Positions 44,015 to 53,818 are shown, counted from the stretch's first letter. The stretch is 64,000 nt of DNA from Cyanobacteria bacterium FACHB-63 (GCA_014695255.1 JACJNX010000089.1:89609-153608); one strand, 5' to 3'. Notes: generated by a model from the letters alone, not told the origin. Numbers and translations are program-made.

Positions 44015-45005
44015 ACAGTGCCTCCTGCTGTAATAGAGCTTCAACCTGCTCCAAAACTGTGCTAGCCGAAGCAGGAGGCACAATCGATCGATGTCGTTGG
44101 CAATCTAAAGGCGACCATCGCTGTGGATCAGACCCACTAAAGATCACAACACTCGGAACCTTAAGCGCCGCTGCAAGATGCGAAATTCCCGTATCATTGC
44201 ACACCAGCAATCGACAGCTTTCTAGCATTGCCGCCAACGTTCCTAAACTGGTTCGTCCCGCTAGATTGATTGTCGGAGCTTTGATTAATCGTGCGATCGC
44301 CTCAGTTAATCCCCGTTCCGCACAGCTTCCGGTCAATACTATCTGCCACCCTTTCTGAGCGAGATGCTCTCCGATCGCTGCAAACCGATCGCTCGACCAA
44401 CAGCGCGACGGAACACTTGCCCCGGCATGAATGCAGACATACCGATGTAGACCATAAAGCTGCGTTAAAGCTTGTCCCTCCTGTCGATCACTCTCTTCGA
44501 TCGGAAATTCCATCTCCACATTCGACGCTGGAATCCCGACAAACTCCAGCAGACGTAAATACCGCAAAATTTCATGTTCCGTTTCAACAAACGGCAAAAA
44601 CGAAGCAGGATCGGGACAAACTTGACCTGGTTGAAAAAATCCGATCGTTCGACTTGCATCGAGTTCCAGTGTTAGCGGATTCGTGACAATACCGCTTCCG
44701 TGCATCTGAATCGCTAGATCAAACCTGCGCGATCGCATTTCTGCAAAAAAAGCTGGCAAAGCAGATAAATCAACAGGCTGCTCTGGCAAACCAGGATAAC
44801 CAGGCAGCACTACAAACTCATCAATATATTGCTCAAATCGCTCGGCTAATCCCTGCGAATTCGGCAAACCGATCAGTGTTACCTTTGCTTGAGTATAAGC
44901 GGCTCTCAGGGCACGTAACGCTGGCACTGCACACAAAAAATCCCCCAACCCTGGTAATGCCCGAACGATCGCAATTCTTTCTGCTCTTGAAATTGCCTCA
45001 CTCAC
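44004..45005 (-). CDS. Glycosyltransferase family 9 (heptosyltransferase-like)
   Basis: 333 residues. The N-domain starts RIAIVRALPGLGDFLCAVPA, the typical GT9 loop. The C-domain has YVCIHAGASVPSRCWSSDRF near residue 190, NLAGRTSLGTLAAMLESCRL and VCNDTGISHLAAALKVPSVV, the ADP-heptose binding region. GT9 enzymes add heptose to LPS core or related glycans. It leads the six-gene operon containing the GmhA fusion, which supports a heptose-containing product. The upstream 210 bases should hold the operon promoter, shared with the divergent tautomerase gene. Confidence 0.9.
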   Translation of the reverse strand: MSEAISRAERIAIVRALPGLGDFLCAVPALRALRAAYTQAKVTLIGLPNSQGLAERFEQYIDEFVVLPGYPGLPEQPVDLSALPAFFAEMRSRRFDLAIQMHGSGIVTNPLTLELDASRTIGFFQPGQVCPDPASFLPFVETEHEILRYLRLLEFVGIPASNVEMEFPIEESDRQEGQALTQLYGLHRYVCIHAGASVPSRCWSSDRFAAIGEHLAQKGWQIVLTGSCAERGLTEAIARLIKAPTINLAGRTSLGTLAAMLESCRLLVCNDTGISHLAAALKVPSVVIFSGSDPQRWSPLDCQRHRSIVPPASASTVLEQVEALLQQEALYVA

Positions 45006-45217
45006 ACTATCTACCTACTACACCTTGGAGCAGAGTAGAAGCTCTAGCTAAATTATGTCGTCCCCTCAGAGATAGAGCATAACAGGAGGTTAATCCAACC
45101 CAGGATAGAGAGGGTAAGGAAGCAGATCAAAAATTCACTTCATGCTGGACTCATTGGCAATAACAGCAATCTAAGTTCTGCGTCAGATATAATCATTGCA
45201 GTTTTCTGAGTCATTTG

Positions 45218-45604
45218 ATGGCACAAATTAAGATCTACGGACTGAGACAACAGCTTGAACCGATTCGATCAGAGCTTTCAGAAATAATTCATGCTTGTGT
45301 AGTCGATGCGTTCCAATACCCTGCCGACAAGCGCTTTCATCGATTTTTTCTGCTCAACCCGTCTGATTTCTATTTCCCCTCAGATCGCAGCGATCGCTAT
45401 ACAATTCTCGAAATTAGCATTTTTGAAGGGCGCAGCATTGAGGCGAAGAAGCAGTTGATCCGCCTGCTGTTTGATCGAGTTCAATCGCTTGGAATTGCGC
45501 CGCAAGATTTAGAAATCACGATTTTTGAAACCCCGCAGCATAATTGGGGATTTCGAGGACTGCCCGGAGACGAACATCAACTGAACTATAGGGTTGATGT
45601 GTGA
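45218..45604 (+). CDS. Tautomerase family protein
   Basis: 128 residues from the ATG at 45218, with TTG one codon upstream as an alternative. It resembles the Tautomerase_2 group: FILEISIFEGRS-like strand (here YTILEISIFEGRSIEAKKQL) and FETPQHNWGFRGLPGDEHQL near the C-terminus. The family usually uses an N-terminal Pro1; here Ala follows the Met, so catalysis by Pro1 is not available. It ends directly against the stop of the convergent symporter gene with no gap. Confidence 0.75.
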   Translation: MAQIKIYGLRQQLEPIRSELSEIIHACVVDAFQYPADKRFHRFFLLNPSDFYFPSDRSDRYTILEISIFEGRSIEAKKQLIRLLFDRVQSLGIAPQDLEITIFETPQHNWGFRGLPGDEHQLNYRVDV

Positions 45605-46840
45605 TTAGGTAAGCTCTGTAACATCAGTCGGCTGAGAAGACGGTGCACCCTCCCAAGCATTGAGAATGACTGCATTTGAGACGTTTCCGATGATGTTGAG
45701 AACAGTTTTGAAGCCATCCGTTAAGCGATCGACTCCCGCCACAATCGCCACTCCTTCCACGGGCAACCCTGATGCAGTCAGAACAGTCGTCATCATAATA
45801 ATTCCAGAACCAGGAACACCCGGAGTGCTGAACGAAACTAAAAAGGTGCTAAGTACGATCGCCAGTAACAATGAAGGAGTCAAAGGAATATCAAACATTT
45901 GAGCAATAAACACCGCATTAAAGCCTTGCAAAATTGCTGATCCATCCCGCTTTAATGCTGTTCCTAATGGAATCGCAAAGCTAGCAATGTCCTCACGCAA
46001 TCCATAATCTTCCTGAACATTCTTCAGCACGATAGGCAGTGCAGCATTAGAACTGGCAGTGCCAAAAGCTAACGACAACGCTGGAACAAGACTTTGAAGC
46101 AGTTTAACGGGTTTGGCTTTTAGTATCGCGAGAATCAAGACATAGAACGTAATCATGATCAACGTCGAAACAAAGAGCGAAAAGACATAGGTAAATAACT
46201 TTACGATTAGCTGTAGTCCTTCAGTTGCAATGACTGAACTCACTAGGGCAAAAACACCGATCGGTGCAACATAGAGAATGATCGACAGAACCTTTTCACT
46301 GATCGCATAGCAACTTTCGACAAAGCTAACAAAGCTTGCTGCCTTTTCACCCACAAGCTGAACTGCCACTCCAATCAGTGCAGACGAGAAAATCACTTGC
46401 AGTAGATTACCTGTGCTGAGTGCTTCAATTGGGTTTGTTGGAATCAAGCTAACTAACCAATCAATTAGTGATTGTTGTTGAGCGATCGCACTAATTTGCA
46501 CATCAGTTGAAACCGACACGCCAACCCCAGGCTTAACAACAATCGCCATAACCAATCCCAATGCCACAGCAATTCCACTCGTGAAGCAATAGCTCACAAT
46601 TAGCTTTACCGCATAACGCCCAACCTGTGCCGCATTCTGAATCCGAGTCAAGCCTAAAATTAATGACGAAAAAACGATCGGCACGACCACAAACTGAATC
46701 AACCGCAGAAATGCCGTTCCAGTTGGATTGAGCAAGTAGCGATCGAGCGGCAATATTACCGTTGGAAAGAAATCATGCAGCACTGCCCCGAACCCGATTC
46801 CCACCGCCATTGCTACCAAAATCAGCGTCGATAAGCTCAT
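45605..46840 (-). CDS. Dicarboxylate/amino acid:cation symporter (DAACS)
   Basis: 411 residues with eight TM helices and two re-entrant loops of the GltPh/DctA fold. Signatures are LAFGTASSNAALPIVLKNVQ (HP1 serine-rich loop), FAIPLGTALKRDGSAILQGF (TM7 region) and STPGVPGSGIIMMTTVL (HP2). It would import glutamate, aspartate or C4-dicarboxylates with Na+ or H+. The strict NMDGT motif of TM7 appears as LKRDGS, so the cation/substrate preference may differ. Confidence 0.92.
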   Translation of the reverse strand: MSLSTLILVAMAVGIGFGAVLHDFFPTVILPLDRYLLNPTGTAFLRLIQFVVVPIVFSSLILGLTRIQNAAQVGRYAVKLIVSYCFTSGIAVALGLVMAIVVKPGVGVSVSTDVQISAIAQQQSLIDWLVSLIPTNPIEALSTGNLLQVIFSSALIGVAVQLVGEKAASFVSFVESCYAISEKVLSIILYVAPIGVFALVSSVIATEGLQLIVKLFTYVFSLFVSTLIMITFYVLILAILKAKPVKLLQSLVPALSLAFGTASSNAALPIVLKNVQEDYGLREDIASFAIPLGTALKRDGSAILQGFNAVFIAQMFDIPLTPSLLLAIVLSTFLVSFSTPGVPGSGIIMMTTVLTASGLPVEGVAIVAGVDRLTDGFKTVLNIIGNVSNAVILNAWEGAPSSQPTDVTELT

Positions 46841-46987
46841 AGTCTTGACTCTTCAACCGTCAGGACTCACTGTAGCATTGTCGATCGCTTCAGTTTGTCT
46901 GACTTTTTACGGCGGCTCTCATCGATCGAATTGCCTCAAGTCTCGAAGTTTGAGCCATCAGCACACATTGCGTTAGAACGTCGAGGT

Positions 46988-47158
46988 TTACGCGATCGCT
47001 TCTTCTGCCAAAGCATCTAACTTACCCTCTGCGATATCTTGCTCGATTTGTTCATCCCAACGCTGATAATCTAAATCCGCAAACCATTGTCTGAGTCGCT
47101 GAAATTCATCAGGCGGAAGTGTAAGAATGGCGGCTTCAATTTGCTCAAGGGTTGACAT
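46988..47158 (-). CDS. Small antitoxin-like protein, no toxin adjacent
   Basis: 56 residues: LEQIEAAILTLPPDEFQRLR then QWFADLDYQRWDEQIEQDIA and a C-terminal EEAIA. This matches a small cyanobacterial antitoxin family (addiction module antitoxin) usually followed by a RelE/ParE toxin, and usually about ten residues longer at the C-terminus. Here the stop comes early and no toxin ORF lies downstream (46861-46987) or upstream. It is therefore probably an orphan or truncated antitoxin. Confidence 0.6.
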   Translation of the reverse strand: MSTLEQIEAAILTLPPDEFQRLRQWFADLDYQRWDEQIEQDIAEGKLDALAEEAIA

Positions 47159-47307
47159 ACCGGGTTTTACCTTTGAAAACTCAGCACAACTACAAGTCTA
47201 ACTGTAGCCAAGCTTGGCGAATACAAAATGCGACGATCGACCATTCGTTTAGCAAGGTCAAGAGCGCGATCAGCACCTTCTCCAACAACCAATCGACCTC
47301 AAACCAT

Positions 47308-48000
47308 CTAAACTGCACGACCTATTGCAAATAAGACCATTTCAAATAACTCATTTGCATTATTGCTACAGCCGATTGCACCTCGGCGACGGGCTTCCGC
47401 AATGTGTTCGGGTGACCTAGAGCCAGCATAAATAATGAATGGTGTTTGATCTCCTAGTGACCTGAGTTTATCGAGAAGCGTGTATCCTGCCTGAGAATCA
47501 GGAGGTCTACCCATATCTGAAATGATGGCATCAAAACGCCGACGACTTAGCTTCTCCAAGGCTTCTTCTGTTGATGTGGCTAATTCAAAACTAACTCCCA
47601 AAGCTTCCAGCGATTGCCGCTCATAAAGATTGTTATTTGGGCGGTCATCAACCCAAAGAATTCTTGATCGACTTGCGCGTTTAGCAATACGAGGGTTGAC
47701 AGCTTCAGCAACCAGATTTAAAGCGGCTTTCGCTCCTTGTGCCGCAGTTTCAGGAGTTGAAGTTTCGCCAGGCCTGGATATTGCAGCAGCAGCTAAAGCC
47801 GCTGCCGCTTCAGCTTGCTTTCTCTTCAAAGAAGCTTCAAACCCTGCTCCTTTGAGGGATAACTCACCTAAGCCTGAAAAGAAATCACTTAGATCTCGAC
47901 CAAAACGAATTAAGAAAAACAAAAGCACTGCTGGGTAGACCAACACGCTGAACAACTTCGTGATTGCATCAACTAACTTAACAACGTCATCAACACTCAT
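47308..48000 (-). CDS. Membrane-anchored degenerate receiver-domain protein
   Basis: 230 residues. One TM (LFSVLVYPAVLLFFLIRFG, about residues 16-34), an Ala-rich helical linker (AEAAAALAAAAISR) and a C-terminal CheY-like receiver. The receiver keeps the acidic pair in ILWVDDRPNNN and the phospho-Asp in AIISDMGRPPD. The conserved Thr/Ser is replaced (FIIYAGS) and the Lys is missing (RRRGAIGCSNN). It has no output domain or kinase nearby. It probably senses or relays through protein contacts at the membrane. Confidence 0.75.
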   Translation of the reverse strand: MSVDDVVKLVDAITKLFSVLVYPAVLLFFLIRFGRDLSDFFSGLGELSLKGAGFEASLKRKQAEAAAALAAAAISRPGETSTPETAAQGAKAALNLVAEAVNPRIAKRASRSRILWVDDRPNNNLYERQSLEALGVSFELATSTEEALEKLSRRRFDAIISDMGRPPDSQAGYTLLDKLRSLGDQTPFIIYAGSRSPEHIAEARRRGAIGCSNNANELFEMVLFAIGRAV

Positions 48001-48102
48001 CGTCTAGCTGAACAAAAGTTCTCAACTTAGCTTATAGCAATTGTCCATACATCGACCGAGAGTATCTACTTCAGAAAGGAATTAAGTAGATTTTCAATCG
48101 AC

Positions 48103-49218
48103 CTACTTCACAGCCGCCTCATTTCCACTCTCAGCCGCTAATTGCTCTAATCGCTCTTGCTGATCCTGAGAAATACAGGTTTCAATCACATCCTCTAGAT
48201 CACCTTCTAGCACCGGATTCAATGCGAAGTTCTGCCCCAATCGGTGATCCGTTACGCGATTGTCTTTGTAGTTGTAGGTGCGAATCTTCTCCGATCGCTC
48301 TCCCGTCCCGACCTGCGATCGACGCATCGAAGTAATTGCATCTTGCTGCTCTCGCAACTTGATGTCATACAGCTTTGCTCGGAGAATTTGCATCGCTCTT
48401 TCTCGGTTCTGAAGCTGCGATCGTTCTTCCGTACAAAAAACCCGAATCCCTGTCGGCTTGTGAATTAAATCTACTGCCGTTTCAACTTTGTTGACGTTCT
48501 GACCACCTGCGCCGCCCGATCGTGCCGTCTTCATCTCAATATCTTTTGGATCGATGTGAACTTCCACATCATCCACTTCAGGCATCACAGCAACGGTCGC
48601 GGTCGAAGTGTGAACCCGCCCGGATGCTTCTGTCACCGGAACGCGCTGCACTCGATGAACGCCCGCTTCAAATTTCAATTTACTGTAAACGCGATCGCCC
48701 TGAATTTCCATCACGGCTTCTTTGAATCCGCCCAAACCCTCTGCCAGTGATTCACTCGCCATCTTGACGCGCCATCCCTGACGCTCCGCAAAACGCGAAT
48801 ACATTCTGACCAAATCACCTGCCCAAATGCTGGCTTCATCGCCTCCAGTTCCTGCCCGAATTTCTAGCATGATGTTCTTGTCATCATTCGGATCGCTTGG
48901 CAGCAGGAGAATTTTCAATCGGGTTTCTAATTCTTGCAGCTTGGATTGGAGTTCTTCCACTTCCATCGCTGCCATTTCTTGCATTTCAAGGTCGCCGCCC
49001 GACTCTTTTAGAAGTTGACGTGCCCCAGCAAGATCTTTTTCTGTCTTGCGCCAAAGCTCATACGTATTGACCGTTTCCTCTAACGACGATCGCGACTTTG
49101 CTACGAGCTGGAACTCACCCGGATCTTTTGCAATATCCGGGTCAGCCATGCGGCGCGTCAATTCGTTAAAGGTTTGCTCAACCGAATTTAGTTTGTCAAT
49201 CAGGTATGCTTCAGCCAT
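48103..49218 (-). CDS. prfA: Peptide chain release factor 1
   Basis: 371 residues from the ATG at 49218; the longer frame from 49275 is not conserved. The GGQ loop is in [20 protein letters not shown], and the codon-recognition PxT-like region lies in domain 2 ([16 protein letters not shown]). RF1 releases peptides at UAA and UAG in the ribosomal A site. It is the last gene of the ribosomal protein cluster, 93 bases after rpmE, a typical cyanobacterial arrangement. Confidence 0.96.
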   Translation of the reverse strand: MAEAYLIDKLNSVEQTFNELTRRMADPDIAKDPGEFQLVAKSRSSLEETVNTYELWRKTEKDLAGARQLLKESGGDLEMQEMAAMEVEELQSKLQELETRLKILLLPSDPNDDKNIMLEIRAGTGGDEASIWAGDLVRMYSRFAERQGWRVKMASESLAEGLGGFKEAVMEIQGDRVYSKLKFEAGVHRVQRVPVTEASGRVHTSTATVAVMPEVDDVEVHIDPKDIEMKTARSGGAGGQNVNKVETAVDLIHKPTGIRVFCTEERSQLQNRERAMQILRAKLYDIKLREQQDAITSMRRSQVGTGERSEKIRTYNYKDNRVTDHRLGQNFALNPVLEGDLEDVIETCISQDQQERLEQLAAESGNEAAVK

Positions 49219-49311
49219 TAGACTCGCCTCAAAAAATAGAAAAATTTCGGTGAAAAGACAATCGCGGCAACTCAAAACGCGATCGTCGAGTGAGTTTTCA
49301 ACCGAGTTGTC

Positions 49312-49530
49312 CTATTTTTGTTCTTCGCTCATGCCGTACTTCCGCAAGAACCGCTCGACTCGTCCCTCAGTGTCAATAATCTTCTGAGTTCCCGTGAAAA
49401 ACGGATGATTGCCCGACCACACATCAACGTGCAGTTCTGGCTTGGTCGAACCCACCGTCGCAACGTGTTCACCGTTACAGTAAACCTTCGCTTCGGGATA
49501 CCAGTTCGGATGGATACCTTTTTTTGCCAT
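49312..49530 (-). CDS. rpmE: 50S ribosomal protein bL31
   Basis: 72 residues. KKGIHPNWYPEAKVYCNGEH at the start and VWSGNHPFFTGTQKIIDTEG are bL31 signatures. Only one cysteine (YCNG) is present, so the zinc ribbon of the C+ form is absent; this is the zinc-independent version. It lies 36 bases downstream of rpsI in the same direction. Confidence 0.95.
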   Translation of the reverse strand: MAKKGIHPNWYPEAKVYCNGEHVATVGSTKPELHVDVWSGNHPFFTGTQKIIDTEGRVERFLRKYGMSEEQK

Positions 49531-49566
49531 TGCCTTCTCTCCAGTGTTCTATACCGATTGTAACAA

Positions 49567-49974
49567 TTAGCGCTTCGAGAACTGAGGAGCTTTCCGGGCT
49601 TTGCGAAGACCGTATTTTCTCCGTTCTTTTGCTCTCGGATCGCGGGTTAAATACCCTTCGACTTTAAGCGGCTTCCGGTTTTCGGGATCAAGCTGGCACA
49701 ATGCCCGCGCTACACCAAGTTTAATTGCGTCCGCTTGCCCGGTCAGACCGCCGCCGTGAGCCGTCACCAAGACATCGTATTCACTTTCCAAGCCAAGAGT
49801 TTCTAAAGGTGCTTTCGCGCCAGAAAGATACTCAGCATTGAATTGTAGGTAGAGATCGCCGGGCTTGCCGTTGATCGTGATGGTGCCATCGCCTGGAACC
49901 AACCGGACACGAGCGATCGCGTTTTTACGCCGACCCGTGCCTTGATACATCACTCTTCCTTCTGTCGCTTGCAT
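49567..49974 (-). CDS. rpsI: 30S ribosomal protein uS9
   Basis: 135 residues. [20 protein letters not shown], the [20 protein letters not shown] stretch and the basic tail [11 protein letters not shown] that reaches the P-site tRNA are typical. It starts 3 bases after the rplM stop; rplM-rpsI is a conserved bacterial pair. Confidence 0.97.
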   Translation of the reverse strand: MQATEGRVMYQGTGRRKNAIARVRLVPGDGTITINGKPGDLYLQFNAEYLSGAKAPLETLGLESEYDVLVTAHGGGLTGQADAIKLGVARALCQLDPENRKPLKVEGYLTRDPRAKERRKYGLRKARKAPQFSKR

Positions 49975-49977
49975 CGA

Positions 49978-50433
49978 TTACTTCTCTCCCGGAATCGTGT
50001 TGATTTCTAAAACTTTGGGTTGCTGTGCAGCATGAGGATGATCTGCACCCGCATACACTTTCATTTTGGTGAACAGTTGGCGACCCAGCGAATTTTTCGG
50101 CAGCATTCCTTTGACCGCTTGCTCAATGATGCGCTCTGGCAATCTCGCTTGCAGTTTCTCAAAAGATTCGGTTTTCATTCCACCCGGACGACCGGAGTGG
50201 CGGCGATACACTTTCTGGCTAGCTTTCTTGCCTGTGACCGCAACTTTTTCGGCATTGATCACGACGACAAAATCACCCGTATCCAGGTGAGGAGTGTAAG
50301 TAGGCTTGTTTTTACCACGAAGGATCATCGCGATTTCAGTCGCTAAACGACCCAAGCGTTGATCCGTTGCATCAACAACGTACCAATCGCGCTGGATCTC
50401 AGCGACCGGAGGTAAGTAGGTTTTGTTTTCCAT
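49978..50433 (-). CDS. rplM: 50S ribosomal protein uL13
   Basis: 151 residues. [19 protein letters not shown] near residue 17, [19 protein letters not shown] and [20 protein letters not shown] are uL13 signatures. It is an early-assembly protein binding 23S rRNA. It lies 15 bases after truA. Confidence 0.97.
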   Translation of the reverse strand: MENKTYLPPVAEIQRDWYVVDATDQRLGRLATEIAMILRGKNKPTYTPHLDTGDFVVVINAEKVAVTGKKASQKVYRRHSGRPGGMKTESFEKLQARLPERIIEQAVKGMLPKNSLGRQLFTKMKVYAGADHPHAAQQPKVLEINTIPGEK

Positions 50434-50448
50434 GAGCTTGAGGTTTGG

Positions 50449-51297
50449 TTAAAAAGGAGTCAGTTCGGAAACAGTCGATCGCGGCAAAACCAGTTTCGGC
50501 TGCGAATCAAACCAGAGTTCTGGGGGAAAAGGCATCTCCGGATAGCCCACTCTCAGCAAGCAGAGTCCTTGAGGCGGAGCCGCGTACCGCACTTCATCAC
50601 GCCGTTCTTCTGTCCACAAGCGCGTAAAGTCCTGAATTGATCGATCCCCGCGTCCTACTTCTACCAGCAGTCCGACCAGCAGCCGCATCATGCCATACAG
50701 AAATCCACTTGCCTGAACTTCAATATAGAGAAACGAGCCTTGTCTCACACATTCCGTCGCTTGAATTTCCACCCAAGCATGGGGACGGCTCGAATTTGCC
50801 CGTTGAAACGCTGCCATGTGATGGCGACCGATCATCGGATCAAGCGCTTTCTGAATTTTGGATTCATCCAGCGGGGCGTGGTAGTAGTGCCAAGACAACG
50901 ATCGAGCAAATAAGTTCGGTCGTGCCTCGGTATAGATCGTATAACGGTATCGTCTCCAGGAAGCTGAGAAGCGAGCGTGCCAATCAGAAGAAACGGCTGT
51001 CGATGCTCGAATCAACACATCATCGGGAAGTCGAGCATTAATCACATCCGCCCATCGGTGTGCCGGAATCAGGGAAACTACATCGAAATGCGCCACCTGA
51101 GCCGCCGCATGAACGCCCGTATCGGTACGCCCTGCCGCGTGAATCACCACCCGATGTCCTACGACAGAAGCGATCGCGGTTTCGATCTCTTCTTGAACTG
51201 AGCAATGATTCGGTTGCCGTTGCCACCCATAAAATCGAGTGCCCAAATACTGAATTAGTAGAGCGACTCGTTGGGGGGACGGCTGAACAGTTGCCAT
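50449..51297 (-). CDS. truA: tRNA pseudouridine synthase TruA
   Basis: 282 residues. The catalytic Asp is in AAGRTDTGVHAAAQVAHFD near residue 55. RVALLIQYLGTRFYGWQRQP opens the protein and FLYGMMRLLVGLLVEVGRG marks the C-domain. It converts uridines 38-40 of tRNA anticodon stem-loops to pseudouridine. It starts 1 base from the rplQ stop, the standard position in this cluster. Confidence 0.96.
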   Translation of the reverse strand: MATVQPSPQRVALLIQYLGTRFYGWQRQPNHCSVQEEIETAIASVVGHRVVIHAAGRTDTGVHAAAQVAHFDVVSLIPAHRWADVINARLPDDVLIRASTAVSSDWHARFSASWRRYRYTIYTEARPNLFARSLSWHYYHAPLDESKIQKALDPMIGRHHMAAFQRANSSRPHAWVEIQATECVRQGSFLYIEVQASGFLYGMMRLLVGLLVEVGRGDRSIQDFTRLWTEERRDEVRYAAPPQGLCLLRVGYPEMPFPPELWFDSQPKLVLPRSTVSELTPF

Positions 51298-51298
51298 T

Positions 51299-51649
51299 TT
51301 AGGTCAATTCGATAATTGCCATTTCAGCATTGTCACCGCGACGACGAATCGTTCTCAAGATGCGGGTATATCCGCCTTTGCGATCGGCGTATCGTTCCGG
51401 GGCTTGCTCGAACAAAGCATGAACAAGCTGCTTATCGTAGATGTATCCCATTGCTTGACGACGCGCCGCGAGAGAGCCGTCTTTAGCGAGGGTGATCATC
51501 TTTTCTGCTTCCGATCGCACTGCTTGAGCGCGAACTTTGGTCGTTTGGATTCGACCGTTGCGAATCAGTTCAGTCGTTAGCGCTCTTAGGAGTGCTTTTC
51601 GCTGATCCGCAGGTTTGCCCAACATGGGGACTCTACAACCGTGACGCAT
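51299..51649 (-). CDS. rplQ: 50S ribosomal protein bL17
   Basis: 116 residues. [20 protein letters not shown] at the start and [20 protein letters not shown] are bL17 signatures. It is the classical partner downstream of rpoA, 9 bases away. Confidence 0.97.
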   Translation of the reverse strand: MRHGCRVPMLGKPADQRKALLRALTTELIRNGRIQTTKVRAQAVRSEAEKMITLAKDGSLAARRQAMGYIYDKQLVHALFEQAPERYADRKGGYTRILRTIRRRGDNAEMAIIELT

Positions 51650-51658
51650 AGCTTTTTC

Positions 51659-52597
51659 TTAGGATTTAGATTTTTCTTGCGGCAGGGTGATCCCCAACCG
51701 TTGTTGCAGTGCTTCGACCACTTCCTCAGCAGATTTAGCCCCGAAGTTTTTGATTTCGAGCAGATCTTCTTGGCTGTAGTCGAGTAAGTCCGCGACCGAG
51801 TTGATTTGAGCGCGTTTCAGACAGTTGTAAGCTCTGACTGAAAGCTGCAGTTCTTCGATCGGGATTTGATTTTCGATCCGCTCATCGCTGAGATCATCAC
51901 CATCCGAAGGCTCGAAGGTAATGTCTTTCAGAGGATTAAACAGATCGACCAGGATATTTGCAGCTTGACTCAGCGCTTCTTGCGGAGTCAAACTGCCATT
52001 TGTCCAAATTTCCATGATCAAACGGTCTTTTTCAGCCGTTCCACCTTGGCGAGCATCCTCAACGCTGTATTGCACTTTCCGGACTGGCATGAATACAGAG
52101 TCGATTTGCAAAAAGTCGAGCGCGGTATCATCGGTGAACTTTCCAGCCCCCCGATAGCCTTTACCCTTCTCGATTTTGAACTCCATCTCTAACGTTGCGT
52201 TCGGAGCAAGCGTTGCAATGTATTGATCCGGATCAACCAGTTCAACTTCCGAAGGCAGATCAAAGCTCTCAGCCGTTACGGTTGCGGGTCCTTGAACCAG
52301 AAGCCGACCGATCTGAGGCTGAGACGAATACGTTCTAAATACCAGCTTTTTCATGTTCAGCATGATATCCAGCACGTCTTCCCGCACTCCCGGAATTGTC
52401 GCAAACTCATGCGTAACACCTGCGAGTCTCACGGCAGTCACAGCTGCACCTTCTAAGTTCGACAGCAACACACGACGAAGGGCATTACCCACCGTCGTTC
52501 CTTGTCCCCGCTCTAGCGGCTCCAAAATGAACTTACTGTACTGGCTCTGATCCTTATCCGTCGTGGTATCAATACATTCGACCTGAAACTGTGCCAC
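51659..52597 (-). CDS. rpoA: RNA polymerase subunit alpha
   Basis: 312 residues. The N-terminal domain for dimerisation and assembly has FILEPLERGQGTTVGNALRR (about 22-41). The C-terminal domain, which contacts promoters and activators, has LSVRAYNCLKRAQINSVADL near 253 and a C-terminal QQRLGITLPQEKSKS. Full length for cyanobacteria. It lies 96 bases after rpsK. Confidence 0.97.
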   Translation of the reverse strand: MAQFQVECIDTTTDKDQSQYSKFILEPLERGQGTTVGNALRRVLLSNLEGAAVTAVRLAGVTHEFATIPGVREDVLDIMLNMKKLVFRTYSSQPQIGRLLVQGPATVTAESFDLPSEVELVDPDQYIATLAPNATLEMEFKIEKGKGYRGAGKFTDDTALDFLQIDSVFMPVRKVQYSVEDARQGGTAEKDRLIMEIWTNGSLTPQEALSQAANILVDLFNPLKDITFEPSDGDDLSDERIENQIPIEELQLSVRAYNCLKRAQINSVADLLDYSQEDLLEIKNFGAKSAEEVVEALQQRLGITLPQEKSKS

Positions 52598-52693
52598 GGA
52601 TTAGCCTCCCTTTCTCCTTGCTTGTGAGGGTTATCCCTCGATTTGACATCCAACCCGTTTCGTGCCGTCCATTATAGACAGCAAAATCACGTC

Positions 52694-53089
52694 TCAGACG
52701 CGACGACGCTTGGGTGGGCGACAACCGTTGTGGGGAATAGGGGTCACGTCTCGAATCAGGGTGATTTCGATGCCAGTTCCTTGTAACGCCCGAATTGCGG
52801 TTTCACGTCCAGCACCCGGACCGCTCACCATCACTTCAAGCTGACGCATTCCTTGATCCATTGCCCGACGTGCGGCTGCTTCGGCAGCGGTTTGTGCCGC
52901 AAAGGGAGTTCCCTTCTTTGCACCTTTGAAGCCGCTCGATCCGGCAGATGCCCAGGAAATGACTTCACCTTGAGTATCCGAGATCGTGACGATCGTGTTG
53001 TTGAAGGTCGATTGAATATGGGCGACTCCACTAGGGATATTCTTTTTCGCCTTGCGCGGACCCGTTTTCCGCTGCGGTTGTCTTGCCAT
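52694..53089 (-). CDS. rpsK: 30S ribosomal protein uS11
   Basis: 131 residues. [40 protein letters not shown] and the C-terminal [15 protein letters not shown] are uS11 hallmarks. It lies between rpsM and rpoA. Confidence 0.97.
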   Translation of the reverse strand: MARQPQRKTGPRKAKKNIPSGVAHIQSTFNNTIVTISDTQGEVISWASAGSSGFKGAKKGTPFAAQTAAEAAARRAMDQGMRQLEVMVSGPGAGRETAIRALQGTGIEITLIRDVTPIPHNGCRPPKRRRV

Positions 53090-53148
53090 GTCAACTCTCT
53101 GTTATTTACGCTGCTACGTTCCTACAAGCCGTGATTGCTAGAATCACT

Positions 53149-53532
53149 CTATTTCTTACCGGGAGCTTTTTTCTTTCCGGCAACCGTCCGACGACCGCCG
53201 CGACGAGTCCGCGCATTGGTTCGAGTCCGCTGACCCCGTACAGGCAAGCCCATCCGGTGCCGCCGACCGCGATAGCAACCGATATCCATCAATCGCTTGA
53301 TCGACATCGATTCAAACCGCCGCAAGTCTCCTTCAATCTGATAGCCGCCTTCCACTGCTTCGCGCAGGGCGGCGACATCCGCTTCGCTCAGGTCTTTCAC
53401 TCGCGTATCAGGATTGACTCCTGTTTTCGCGATGATTTCTTTCGATCGGGTAGGCCCGATTCCATAGATATATCGAAGACCAATTTCCACTCGCTTATCG
53501 CGAGGCAGGTCTACGCCCGCAATCCGAGCCAC
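53149..53532 (-). CDS. rpsM: 30S ribosomal protein uS13
   Basis: 127 residues from a GTG at 53532, chosen because it gives the universal start (M)[13 protein letters not shown] and has a GGGAG SD about 7 bases upstream; the frame continues open to 53616 without homology. [14 protein letters not shown] and [18 protein letters not shown] are typical. It lies 93 bases after rpmJ. Confidence 0.97.
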   Translation of the reverse strand: MARIAGVDLPRDKRVEIGLRYIYGIGPTRSKEIIAKTGVNPDTRVKDLSEADVAALREAVEGGYQIEGDLRRFESMSIKRLMDIGCYRGRRHRMGLPVRGQRTRTNARTRRGGRRTVAGKKKAPGKK

Positions 53533-53625
53533 GCTGATTCTCCCTAAAACATAGATAAACAGTCGAAAATGTCTGCCGCGATCGGAGGCTTTCCCCGTTT
53601 CGGCAGACTTGCACATGCAGTCTTG

Positions 53626-53739
53626 TTAACCCTGGCGTTGTTTGTGCTTCGGGTTTTCACAGATCACCATGACGCGCCCCTTCCGACGAATGACGCGGCA
53701 TTTTTCGCAAATTCGTTTCACTGACGCTCGTACTTTCAT
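53626..53739 (-). CDS. rpmJ: 50S ribosomal protein bL36
   Basis: 37 residues: [20 protein letters not shown], then [17 protein letters not shown]. Three Cys and one His form the zinc ribbon (C-x2-C...C-x4-H). Too short for ordinary ORF cut-offs. It sits between infA and rpsM, the standard place. Confidence 0.96.
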   Translation of the reverse strand: MKVRASVKRICEKCRVIRRKGRVMVICENPKHKQRQG

Positions 53740-53818
53740 GCCCTATCTCGGCAACATTACAAACACAATATCCTATCAATTTTATATAGCGCTTGTCAAA
53801 GGGATCTTTTGATGCCAA

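Noticed and set aside
47161..47306. Toxin gene upstream of the orphan antitoxin
   Set aside because: Two - strand frames look protein-like (one reads VVGEGADRALDLAKRMVDRR) but neither has a start or a recognisable toxin motif.
53749..53818. Extra small ribosomal protein or RNA gene between rpmJ and infA
   Set aside because: The 79-base gap between the two genes is AT-rich with no open frame or stable fold; it looks like a spacer or promoter.
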